Below, one piece after another: positions 8,172-15,374 of a DNA stretch of 15,374 nt. Each line of letters opens with the position of its first letter. Position 1 is the first letter of the stretch. Under the pieces are notes generated by a model. The model ran no database searches. It saw only the letters and a program-made list of their open reading frames with translations, and had not been told where the DNA came from. A program made the position numbers and the translations under genes. Source of the DNA: Comamonadaceae bacterium (GTDB lineage: Bacteria; Pseudomonadota; Gammaproteobacteria; Burkholderiales; Burkholderiaceae_C). The DNA is taken from positions 1 to 15,374 of the forward strand of contig CANHXV010000030.1 in NCBI GenBank assembly GCA_947464665.1, read 5' to 3'.

Positions 8172-11100
8172 GACGCCCCCCCTTCTATTGAAGCCGCATG
8201 GATCAAATCGTCATACAAAAGGGGCGCCCAGTTTGGCAGTCCTTCGATGAGGGGATCAAAATTGTCGAACGATCTTTGCACATACAAAGATCGCGCAAAA
8301 TCGGTGCTGTCAGAGAAGCCATCCGAAAATTCTTTGCGTGCCTTGTCCAAGGCCAGTTGGATGATCTTGTCTGCCCTGGCTTCTTTGTCAGACTGTTTAT
8401 TTCGCATTTGCTCTGACACAAATACCAAGCCTGCTTTCAAGGTGACGGGTAAGGGACGGGTCCATGCTTGTGCGTAAACAGCCAGCCACTGTGCCAACAA
8501 ATGTTGGGCAGCTTGAGGCGTCATGGCGGGCAATACGGCCACACCATCAAGTCCAACGGCCACTGAGTGAACTGTCCAGCCTGCAGCGCTTAACAAAACG
8601 TGGTTGGGCCATAAGTTGATCAAGACATCGGCTCGGGCAGTCTGTTGGTCCTTTTGTCCTGTGGCCACTGCACCAGGTCGTCTGATCATTTGCAGAACTC
8701 GAACCTGCTCAGAATCAATCGACAAATGATTGGAGGAGTGCAATTTTTGGCGCAAGCCAGCGATCTCGGCGCTGATGCGCACGTCTCCCCAGGGCATGTC
8801 AATCAAAACCGCCACAGATTGAGTTGGCAGCTCTTGTGCGTACTGTTCTAAGTAAAGGGCAGCTCGGTCTATCACGCGAAGTGCTGCATCGTATTGCTGT
8901 TTCAATACCACTTGACCTGAAGCTCCCATTGGCAAATGACCCAGCAATTTTTCAGCTTCCAGTTGCAATTCGATGTCCTCGGCTTCAAGCAAATTGCGGC
9001 CCAAGGCATACCTGTCAAGTCCATTGAGAAAGAAGTTCTCATCATCGCGCAAAGCCTCATCAGGGCCACTGAGCAAAACACCCAAACGGCTGCGCCAATA
9101 AACCTCCACCGGTTGCTTTAGCAAACGCATGCATTCTTGAATCGGCCATTCTGAAAGAGGAGGGAATTCGGCATTGACCTCCTCAGAAGAAGTCGCGGTA
9201 GATTTCAATTCAGAGTCAATTTTTTGTGCTTTTTCCCAATCGTTTGCATAAGTAAAGAACTTTGAATGGGGCTCGAAGTATTTGGCAGAGAAGGCTTGCA
9301 AGGGCTGTAAATCGGCATCAAGCTCAGGCACGAAACGCGCCTTTAAGGTGTCGCGCAACTGAGCGACCAAGACAGAGGCTGGCATCTTCTGATTGTCTGT
9401 GGACCTGCGCCCTTGCCAACTGATATAGAGCTTTTCACGTGCAGACAAAAAGGCTTCCAAGAACAAGTAACGGTCGTCCTCGCGACGCGAGCGATCGCCT
9501 GCAAGCCAGTGCGTTGTCATCAAATCAAAATCACGGGGCGTGCTTTGACGGGGATAAGCGCCATCGTTCATGCCCAGCAAACAAAGGCCCTTGAAGGGAA
9601 TAGCGCGCATGGGCATAAGCGTTGAAAATTGCACACCGCCACCAAAGAAGCGCTGCTGCAGACCTGCTGATTCCAGACCCGACAACCAATGTTCACGAAC
9701 CACCGTTAATGGCAAGGGCTCTGACAAACCAGCCTGCTCACACAAGGATTGCCATTGCGTCAATTCCTGCTTTAAGCGCAGCAGAATGCGTTCATCGGAT
9801 TCGCTTTCGGCTTTGAAAAAGCGCGCCATCAGCTGGTGCATCACGGAACACCATTCAGCAGGTGTATGCGTGGCGTTCAATTGATTCAAACTGATAGCGA
9901 CAGCCTCCAGCCACTGCGCCAGATAGCCCACCTTTAGAGCACTCAAGCCAGAAACTTGAGGCAAGGGCAAGACACCCTGCCATAGCCCCGTGCCCTCGGT
10001 TTGCCCAGCTGCATAACCCAGTATCAATCGTTGTAAGCCATAGGCCCAAGTATTTTGCAAGGCATTGGGCATGGTGCTGGGCACACCCCATTTCTGGCGG
10101 TGGCTTGGGCTCAAGCCCCAGCGCACAGCGGCAGCCTGAAGCCAATCCTGCATGGTCTGAACATCTGCCTCAGTCATTTGAAATTGAGCGCGAACAGCCG
10201 ATATTTCAAAGAGACTGAGCCATTCCGACAAGGAGACTCTTGCCTCAGGCAAGTTCAACAAAAATTCAAGCGCTTGGACCAGCGGTACCTGGCGCGGCGT
10301 GGTATCTGCCACTGAAAAAGGAATGTGCCGAGGATGATGAACTGGAAAGCGGCCAAACACTGCTTGAATGTGAGATGAAAAGGAAGCCATGTCGGGCACC
10401 ATGACCATCACATCTGTGGGCTTCCAACTTGGGTTTTGATCAAACCAAGCCCAAAGTCGGTCGTGCAAAATTTCGACTTCACGCTGCGGTGAATATGCTT
10501 GCACCATTTGAATGCTGCCATCGTCAGCCAAAGATTCAGGATACTCTGGCATGACATTCAAATTTAAAATATCAGACTGGACTTTCTGCAAACGTGTGGG
10601 GAAGGCTTGTTTTGACGGATCAACAAAAAAAGTTTGCTTGCTCATCAGTGTCAAGGCGTTTTCAGGCTGGTCAAAACGCTCCAGCGCGTGCAAATAATCT
10701 CGGCCTTGCTGCCCCCAAGAGGAAAGCAGCGAATGCTTCTGAGCGACCAGGTCCATGTCATGGCCCCAATATTCTTGACAAGGATTTTGGACCATCATGA
10801 TGACTTGACACCACCGACCCAAGGCGGCCAAAGCTTCCACCACTTGCATGGGCAAGTTAGAAATACCAAAGACCACAACGCGTGGCGGCAAGCCTTCTGG
10901 TTTCAAAGCTTCTGCATGCTGAGCCTTGCGCATGAATTGCGCATGCACGTCGGCCCGAGAATGGCATTGAGACGCAAGCTCGGGGGCTTGGGTTTGCAAG
11001 ACATCTTCCTGCAACAACTGCCACAACTGTGCTTGCCATACTTGGTCCGGCGGCATGGCTTTGCGCAACCCATTGTGCTGCAATACAAATTGGCCCTTGG

Positions 11101-11578
11101 CCCAATCAGTAAGCCAATCTGCACGGTAACTTTGATAGCCATCAAACACATCGGCAACTTGCTGTGCCAACTGATACCTTTGGCGTCCGAGCAGATCGTC
11201 TTTGACGTAGGTCAGCAAAGGTGCCACTTGATATGCCTTTGCAAACTCTGGCAGTAAGCGCCACAAGCGCCAAACCAACGCCTTTTTATCAAAGGGCATG
11301 GCCACTGGCACCACCGCTTGGCCCAATACCAAACGGTACATGCGCCAAATAAAGCTAGAAGGCAATTCCATTTGAGTGGCTGCGCAAATGCCCATGGCAC
11401 TGTCGTCGGCCAAGGCCATCTCGAGCCAGTGCTTCATACCATTGCTTTGCACCAGCAAGGTTTCTGGCACCAAGGGGGGCAAAGGCTTGTTCCGAAACAG
11501 GCCAACCGTGAGATCGCGCAGGTCTTCAAGGCGGTTGCCATGGAAAACCATGAATCCGGATTGAAATTCTTTGGCCAT
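8168..11578 (-). CDS. recC: Exodeoxyribonuclease V gamma chain RecC (Chi-recognition subunit)
   Basis: Structural subunit of RecBCD that holds RecB and RecD, splits the duplex on its pin and scans the 3' strand for Chi. The product is 1136 residues, against 1122 in E. coli. The N-terminal inactivated helicase fold begins with VFHGNRLEDL (11-20), VQSNGMKHWLEMAL (43-56) and LPSSFIWRMY (72-81). Further on are VADVFDGYQSYRADWL (141-156), FGISNLPMQVVEAL (237-250) and the strongly conserved block STLMPMRAIPFKGLCLLGMN (652-671) with DDRYLFLEAFLSA (701-713). There is no Walker A, as expected. The annotated ATG at 11578 has no Shine-Dalgarno; Met10 (codon at 11551) aligns with the E. coli RecC start and is an alternative. 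First gene of the recC-recB-recD-exonuclease unit. The stop overlaps the recB start. Unlike E. coli, no ptrA lies between recC and recB. Confidence 0.96.
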   Translation of the reverse strand: MAKEFQSGFMVFHGNRLEDLRDLTVGLFRNKPLPPLVPETLLVQSNGMKHWLEMALADDSAMGICAATQMELPSSFIWRMYRLVLGQAVVPVAMPFDKKALVWRLWRLLPEFAKAYQVAPLLTYVKDDLLGRQRYQLAQQVADVFDGYQSYRADWLTDWAKGQFVLQHNGLRKAMPPDQVWQAQLWQLLQEDVLQTQAPELASQCHSRADVHAQFMRKAQHAEALKPEGLPPRVVVFGISNLPMQVVEALAALGRWCQVIMMVQNPCQEYWGHDMDLVAQKHSLLSSWGQQGRDYLHALERFDQPENALTLMSKQTFFVDPSKQAFPTRLQKVQSDILNLNVMPEYPESLADDGSIQMVQAYSPQREVEILHDRLWAWFDQNPSWKPTDVMVMVPDMASFSSHIQAVFGRFPVHHPRHIPFSVADTTPRQVPLVQALEFLLNLPEARVSLSEWLSLFEISAVRAQFQMTEADVQTMQDWLQAAAVRWGLSPSHRQKWGVPSTMPNALQNTWAYGLQRLILGYAAGQTEGTGLWQGVLPLPQVSGLSALKVGYLAQWLEAVAISLNQLNATHTPAEWCSVMHQLMARFFKAESESDERILLRLKQELTQWQSLCEQAGLSEPLPLTVVREHWLSGLESAGLQQRFFGGGVQFSTLMPMRAIPFKGLCLLGMNDGAYPRQSTPRDFDLMTTHWLAGDRSRREDDRYLFLEAFLSAREKLYISWQGRRSTDNQKMPASVLVAQLRDTLKARFVPELDADLQPLQAFSAKYFEPHSKFFTYANDWEKAQKIDSELKSTATSSEEVNAEFPPLSEWPIQECMRLLKQPVEVYWRSRLGVLLSGPDEALRDDENFFLNGLDRYALGRNLLEAEDIELQLEAEKLLGHLPMGASGQVVLKQQYDAALRVIDRAALYLEQYAQELPTQSVAVLIDMPWGDVRISAEIAGLRQKLHSSNHLSIDSEQVRVLQMIRRPGAVATGQKDQQTARADVLINLWPNHVLLSAAGWTVHSVAVGLDGVAVLPAMTPQAAQHLLAQWLAVYAQAWTRPLPVTLKAGLVFVSEQMRNKQSDKEARADKIIQLALDKARKEFSDGFSDSTDFARSLYVQRSFDNFDPLIEGLPNWAPLLYDDLIHAASIEGGAS
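8176..8184 (-). promoter_or_regulatory. Ribosome binding site of recB formed by a G7 tract inside the recC end
   Basis: On the minus strand AAGGGGGGG is followed by CGTC and the recB ATG. It lies in the last codons of recC (GAA GGG GGG GCG TCA TGA). It is the best Shine-Dalgarno-like element in the window and supports coupled translation of recB. The homopolymer is also a potential slip site. Confidence 0.6.
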
Positions 11579-11621
11579 AGGGAGGAGCTTGTTTCTGCGC
11601 GTGAGTCGTGTCTGAATTATC

Positions 11622-11649
11622 GGCTCAGCCTAGGCTCACAGGCTGAGCC
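11622..11649 (-). terminator. Perfect 10-bp inverted repeat between the histidine kinase gene and recC
   Basis: GGCTCAGCCT (11622-11631) and AGGCTGAGCC (11640-11649) pair perfectly around an 8-base loop, starting three bases past the kinase stop codon. The GC-rich stem and its position fit a terminator for the sensory unit, but on the minus strand it is followed by GATAATTCAG rather than a U run. The loop contains a second GGCTCA (11633-11638), and AGCCTAGGCT (11627-11636) is itself a palindrome, so alternative folds exist. It could instead be a protein-binding dyad in front of recC. Confidence 0.5.
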
Positions 11650-11652
11650 AAT

Positions 11653-14259
11653 CTACAAAAATTTATTCAAAATCCTTTGAAATTCATCGGCCGAAACAGG
11701 TTTGATGAGGAAGTCCTGCATCCCTGCTTTTTTTGCCTGCGCACGGTCTTCGTCTAGGACGTGAGCTGTCATGGCCACAATAGGTGTCATCTTCAAGGCT
11801 TCTGTGACTTCGATATTTCGAATTTCATGGGTAGCCGTTAGGCCATCCATGCCCGGCATTTGCAAATCCATCAAAATCAAATCGTAGGTGTGCGACCGAA
11901 TTTTTTGCAATGCAGTTTCACCATTGTTTGCAATTTCGACTGTGCAGCCCAGCTTTTCCAAAGTCCATTGAGCCAGTTGCTGATTCATCGGGGTATCCTC
12001 AACTACCAATATGTTGCCCACGTGTTTGGTTTTGAATGGACTCGGTTTTGAAAGCGTCTCACCGACTTCATCTCGCTGCGTCAGACTTGTCATCGCATTT
12101 TGAAGTTCTAGACCTGTGACAGGCTTGTACAAGTTCAAGACTCGAACACCTAAAGTTCTAGCCAAAGCACACAAATTTTGAACGTCATGATTCAAACCAA
12201 AATCAGATAAAACCACCCAAGACAAGCTTGGCCACTTCCTCGCTGCCTGCGCCAACAAATAAGCGGGCTCAATGTAGGCCAACAAGCTGTGGTCTATGAC
12301 CCACAAGGTTTGGCGGTTAAGGCCTTGCTTCAACCATTCCTCTAAACAAGACTGCAATGCCACAGGCGTGACAATTTCGAGCGGTTTAATCTGTTGGGCA
12401 GCCAATAAATTTCTCAGAATTTCTCTGGCAAAGGGATTGGACTCAACCAAAAAAACATCCACGGCATTGGAAATAGCACTGAAACCTGTGGATATTTGCT
12501 TTTGAGAAATGATTTGCTTGCCCAGTATTTCTGGAGAAGGTGTTTCAAATGTAGCCGTGAAAGAGAAAGAGCTTCCTTGGCCTATGCCTGATTGAACTTT
12601 CATTTCACCCTGCATCAGTTGGACCAAATTCTTTGCAATAGAAAGGCCAAGGCCACTGCCACCATATTTGCGATTGACAGATGCATCAGCTTGACTGAAT
12701 GGTGAAAAAATAAGTTCCATTTTTTCAGCGGGTATGCCGATGCCTGTATCTGTCACTTCAAAACCACACACTACTTCATGCGTGCTGACCGATATTTTTC
12801 GCACACTCAATTTGACCCAACCCGAATCACTGAATTTAAGGGCATTGCCCAATAAATTTTGCAAAACTTGCCCAAGCCTTAAGGGGTCACCCACCAACAA
12901 CTGAGGCACGTCTTGATCGATGGCTAAGTACAAATCAATTTTTTTCTGCTCTGCTTGAAATGCAAATCCTTTGAGAGCCTGTTGACAGGCCGTATGCAAA
13001 TCAAACAAGGTTTGATCCAAGGTCAGGCGATTGGCACCTAATCTGGTGAAATCCAAAATATCATCGATCAATCGCAGCAGACTTTGGGAGGCTGTTCGTG
13101 ACATCTCAAGATAGTCTTTTTGCTCTGGGTTTAAGCGTGTGCCCAATGCAAGTTCAGTCATCCCCACCATGCTGTTAATCGGCGTCCTAATTTCGTGACT
13201 CATTTGAGCCAAGAAGGCAGATTTGGCTTGATTGGCATCCTCAGCAGCGCACAATGCGTTCGACATAGCAAGTCGGTCTTTTTCCCTTCCCACCCAAATG
13301 AAGGCGACCTGGCGAGTTAACAAGTAGGTCGCAAAAAGCATCAAAAAAGACATGCCAATGATACCTGCTGAGGAAAGCCACCACTGGGCTTCTAAGCGGG
13401 TTCGAGAAATAGCGACAGCCACAGTCAGAGGCAGTTGAGGCGATGTTCGATAATGAACTTCCAACTTTTCTTCGACCTGATTCACATCTTTTTGCAAGCT
13501 AAAGTATTGGCCAAAATCCTGATTATTTGCAACCCGCTTGACAGCAGGCATGTCCGGAAATACTTTGTCATGCGGGTACCATCGGTCTGAACTGCTGGCC
13601 AGAATTCGACCGGCATAATCGAACACGTAAACCGCGTCGCATTGCTCGTCGACAGAGTCTGCAAAACCTGCAATTAAATCTTGCGGGTTAATTAACACCA
13701 ACCATCGCACCACCCGACCATCAGCACGCTTCATGCGCATTGACAAGGGCAAATTGGCAATGCCCTTTAAGGGAACACCGTTTCTGTTCAAGTCAAACAA
13801 ATTGCGAGCAGGCTGCCATCGCCCTGCCGCCAAATCGTATCCAACGTCCCTTTCCAAGCCAAGTTGCAGCCAACTCACAGACTGATTGACCATGCCATCT
13901 TCAGAGCTTGCCAATACCCAACCATCTTCCGTCAACATTGACAAAGAGCGAATGAAACTGGATTTTTCGATGGCAGATTTGAGCTGGGATTGAGTTGGTG
14001 CACTTGAGGTTGACCACTGATTGGCCACTGTCATGAGGGCGCTAGAAGACTCTAATGTTCGGCTAATGTGACTGAACAAGATGCGCGTCAATAAATCACC
14101 GCGAGCCGCCTCTCTTTCTAGAGTGTCTTCCCTGTCTTTCCAAAGGTAGAAACCTGCAACCAATACGATGAATACAGCAACCGAAAATCCGAATCGGTAG
14201 ACACCCAGAGACGCCGCATTCAGGGTCATCGGTGGATGGGAAGGTAAATTTCTTTTCAC
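11653..14259 (-). CDS. Membrane-bound hybrid sensor histidine kinase with two receiver domains
   Basis: Inner-membrane hybrid kinase, 868 residues. Membrane segment about 20-40, periplasmic region about 41-295, second membrane segment about 296-316. The periplasmic part has two similar strand pairs (TEDGWVLASSE at 110-120 and FDYAGRILASSS at 213-224), suggesting a double-Cache sensor. Cytosolic part: HisKA with phospho-acceptor His355 in MSHEIRTPINSM; HATPase with N box NLLGNALKFS (468-477), G1 DTGIGIP (504-510), F box FSPFSQAD (518-525) and G2 GGSGLGLS (533-540). A degraded receiver (about 600-727) follows, then a canonical receiver (about 748-868) with Glu754/Asp755, Asp798 (LMDLQMPGMDG), Thr831 and Lys853. 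There is no Hpt domain and no output regulator in the window, so it needs a partner elsewhere. The start is a GTG at 14259, 13 bases after the solute-binding protein gene; no Shine-Dalgarno is evident, and Met11 (14229) is an alternative. The signal sensed is unknown. Confidence 0.93.
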   Translation of the reverse strand: MKRNLPSHPPMTLNAASLGVYRFGFSVAVFIVLVAGFYLWKDREDTLEREAARGDLLTRILFSHISRTLESSSALMTVANQWSTSSAPTQSQLKSAIEKSSFIRSLSMLTEDGWVLASSEDGMVNQSVSWLQLGLERDVGYDLAAGRWQPARNLFDLNRNGVPLKGIANLPLSMRMKRADGRVVRWLVLINPQDLIAGFADSVDEQCDAVYVFDYAGRILASSSDRWYPHDKVFPDMPAVKRVANNQDFGQYFSLQKDVNQVEEKLEVHYRTSPQLPLTVAVAISRTRLEAQWWLSSAGIIGMSFLMLFATYLLTRQVAFIWVGREKDRLAMSNALCAAEDANQAKSAFLAQMSHEIRTPINSMVGMTELALGTRLNPEQKDYLEMSRTASQSLLRLIDDILDFTRLGANRLTLDQTLFDLHTACQQALKGFAFQAEQKKIDLYLAIDQDVPQLLVGDPLRLGQVLQNLLGNALKFSDSGWVKLSVRKISVSTHEVVCGFEVTDTGIGIPAEKMELIFSPFSQADASVNRKYGGSGLGLSIAKNLVQLMQGEMKVQSGIGQGSSFSFTATFETPSPEILGKQIISQKQISTGFSAISNAVDVFLVESNPFAREILRNLLAAQQIKPLEIVTPVALQSCLEEWLKQGLNRQTLWVIDHSLLAYIEPAYLLAQAARKWPSLSWVVLSDFGLNHDVQNLCALARTLGVRVLNLYKPVTGLELQNAMTSLTQRDEVGETLSKPSPFKTKHVGNILVVEDTPMNQQLAQWTLEKLGCTVEIANNGETALQKIRSHTYDLILMDLQMPGMDGLTATHEIRNIEVTEALKMTPIVAMTAHVLDEDRAQAKKAGMQDFLIKPVSADEFQRILNKFL

Positions 14260-14272
14260 AGAAGTTCGACCA

Positions 14273-15130
14273 TTATTTCAACAAAACGATGGGCTCAAGA
14301 TTGTTTGCTCTAGCGTACTGAAGTAAGCGCCCATCTTTTTTGATAAGACTCAAAAACACATCCACTCTGATTTGCAAACTGCTATCACCTTTTGCAAAAG
14401 CGTAGACGTACTCGGTTGCAGCCATGTGACTTGGCGCTTGAATCACAGTAGCCCAATCCGTCAATTCAATCATTCTCAAACTATAGGCATAGTCGGTCAT
14501 AAAGGCATCTGCTCTGCCAGATAAAATCTCTTGCTCTCTGGTTCCAGGGGGCTGAACCCTAAGTAGTCTGGCTTTTTTCAAAGACTTTGACATGACACTT
14601 TCCATGATCGTTCCCGCAGCAACGGCAATGACGCGCCCCGGTTGATCTAGGCTCTCCCAGTTTTGGAGTCCCTCTTTGTTTTTCAAGGTCACTGCAAACA
14701 AACCACTTTTGAGATACGGCTGAGAAAAAAGTAAGCGAGCCTGCCTCTCTTCGTTATTCCCAGTCGCATGTGTTGCAATATCGCAAAGATCTAGCTCTAG
14801 CGACTCATGGAGTTGGGTAACATTGCTATCAACAAACCTCAATCTCACCCCGAGTTCCCGCGCCAAATCCTGCGTGATGGCAATGTCGATGCCACTGAGT
14901 TGACGCGTTTTGGAATTTCGATAGCTGATGCTATAGGACTCAGGCCAAATGCAAGTTCGCAATTCTCTATTGGCAAAAACACGCTCGAGTCGAGTGGTTT
15001 GTGCAATTGCCTGGAAGCAGAGCAAGAAGCCAATCATCCAAATAAGCAGGTGGCGCAAATTGGAAATTCCGAATGGCACCCAAGTCCGAGTTCTTTTCGT
15101 CCTAGCGACCGAGATATATAAAAGACGCAT
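14273..15130 (-). CDS. Periplasmic solute-binding protein, family 3 (SBP_bac_3), sensor-associated
   Basis: 285-residue Venus-flytrap protein of the amino-acid-type family 3. A hydrophobic run, LLIWMIGFLLCFQAIAQ (28-44), ends in an AIA-Q signal cleavage site, giving a mature protein of about 240 residues. Family features: GIDIAITQDLARELGV (80-95), SQPYLKSGLFAV (136-147), the lobe-2 strand VIAVAAGT (167-174), RADAFMTD (206-213) and the C-terminal KKDGRLLQYARANNLEP. Two mature cysteines, Cys60 and Cys116, could form a disulfide. The 25 residues before the signal are unusually long. The true start may be TTG codon 25 or a nearby codon; the listed ATG at 15130 has no Shine-Dalgarno. No permease or ATPase gene accompanies it. 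The next gene, 13 bases on, is a hybrid histidine kinase, so a sensory role is more likely than uptake. The ligand cannot be told from the sequence. Confidence 0.88.
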   Translation of the reverse strand: MRLLYISVARTKRTRTWVPFGISNLRHLLIWMIGFLLCFQAIAQTTRLERVFANRELRTCIWPESYSISYRNSKTRQLSGIDIAITQDLARELGVRLRFVDSNVTQLHESLELDLCDIATHATGNNEERQARLLFSQPYLKSGLFAVTLKNKEGLQNWESLDQPGRVIAVAAGTIMESVMSKSLKKARLLRVQPPGTREQEILSGRADAFMTDYAYSLRMIELTDWATVIQAPSHMAATEYVYAFAKGDSSLQIRVDVFLSLIKKDGRLLQYARANNLEPIVLLK

Positions 15131-15199
15131 GTATAAGAATTCAATAGTAGTTGTATTTATTTAAATTAAACACCAAAAAGCTCTTTCGGTCTAAATTAT
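15131..15199 (-). promoter_or_regulatory. AT-rich gap upstream of the solute-binding protein gene, probable promoter region
   Basis: The stretch is strongly AT-rich compared with the flanking coding DNA and is the natural place for the promoter of the sensory pair. On the minus strand TACTAT (15149-15144) is a -10-like hexamer, but no good -35 lies at the usual distance. If used, it would leave only a few bases of leader before the ATG at 15130. No ribosome binding site is visible. The promoter call rests on position and composition only. Confidence 0.35.
15172..15190 (-). terminator. Short imperfect hairpin after the right-edge reading frame
   Basis: On the minus strand ACCGAAAG and CTTTTTGGT fold into a stem of about 8 pairs, two of them G-U, with a 3-base loop, followed by a U-rich but interrupted stretch. 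It sits ten bases past the TGA of the edge reading frame, where a terminator would be expected. It is weak and could be chance in AT-rich DNA. Confidence 0.25.
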
Positions 15200-15374
15200 T
15201 CATTCTTTAGAATTAATTTGTGAGTTTGCAGATTCGTGCGACAATCTACACGTTGCCGCCTCCAGTTGCCGCAACATCAGCACTTCTGCTGGGGTTTGAC
15301 CCAGGCACCCGCCTGTGGTTTCCATACCCACCTGTGAATCCCATCGGTCTTTGACTGGCGGCTGTTTCCAAACA
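15200..15374 (-). CDS. C-terminal end of an unidentified protein, 5' end beyond the window
   Basis: An open frame of 57 codons enters from the right edge and ends in TGA at 15202-15200. The last residues read ...GQTPAEVLMLRQLEAATCRL, then a polar tail ending NSKE. The segment GQTPAEVLMLRQLEAATCRL looks like an amphipathic helix, and the hydrophilic C terminus is protein-like. I do not recognise the family. A second minus-strand frame stays open over most of the same DNA (stop at 15248-15246), but its translation is low in hydrophobic residues and rich in Gly, Arg and Ser. The direction agrees with all neighbours. Too little is visible to be sure it is coding. Confidence 0.35.
   Translation of the reverse strand, partial: VWKQPPVKDRWDSQVGMETTGGCLGQTPAEVLMLRQLEAATCRLSHESANSQINSKE
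15252..15272. repeat. Two copies of an 8-base direct repeat
   Basis: GTTGCCGC occurs at 15252-15259 and 15265-15272, 13 bases apart. The second copy extends into a small hairpin, GTTG-CCG-CAAC. It may be a chance result of codon use in the edge reading frame, or part of a structured element. Confidence 0.3.

Noticed and set aside
10625..10631. Run of seven T (minus strand) inside recC, considered as a frameshift point
   Set aside because: The frame is intact on both sides (Thr-Phe-Phe-Val) and nothing in the alternative frame suggests a second product.
10634..11257. 207-codon open frame on the plus strand
   Set aside because: Lies opposite recC in a region of conserved RecC sequence; low-complexity translation typical of an antisense shadow.
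15220..15354. Plus-strand frame from GTG containing LGFDPGTR, reminiscent of the RuvC N terminus
   Set aside because: The match stops after a few residues, the downstream sequence is unlike RuvC, the frame ends after 44 codons, and there is no ribosome binding site.

Overview
The window reads as chromosomal DNA of a betaproteobacterium, most likely Burkholderiales of the Comamonadaceae type. This is inferred from protein family resemblance (EttA and RecBCD sequences) and a roughly balanced base composition; no rRNA or other decisive marker is present. Every gene I can support is on the minus strand, so transcription runs from the right end of the window to the left.

In order of transcription: (1) the last 57 codons of an unidentified reading frame enter at the right edge (15374-15200), followed by an AT-rich gap. 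(2) A two-gene unit follows: a family 3 periplasmic solute-binding protein without transporter genes, and 13 bases later a large membrane-bound hybrid histidine kinase with a two-lobed periplasmic sensor, one degraded receiver and one intact receiver. (3) After a 74-base gap with a perfect 10-bp inverted repeat comes the complete recC-recB-recD operon. Its three subunits are joined by 4-base ATGA overlaps, and 22 bases after recD there is a DEDDh (DnaQ-fold) 3'-5' exonuclease with an extra C-terminal domain. (4) A 130-base gap leads to ettA, the ABC-F ribosome factor, which is cut by the left edge of the window just before its second H-switch.

The central unit is a double-strand-break repair operon. 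RecC splits the strands and scans for Chi, RecB is helicase and nuclease, RecD is the second helicase, and the appended exonuclease may trim or degrade DNA ends alongside them. The solute-binding protein and kinase look like a sensory pair rather than part of an uptake system. No CRISPR array, tRNA, rRNA, transposase or phage gene was seen.

Most of the window is ordinary core genome. The points most worth checking are the solute-binding-protein/kinase pair, a G7 tract at the recC/recB junction where a one-base slip would fuse the two subunits, substitutions at Chi-contact positions of RecC, the exonuclease attached to recBCD, the pseudo-receiver in the kinase, and the dyad before recC.
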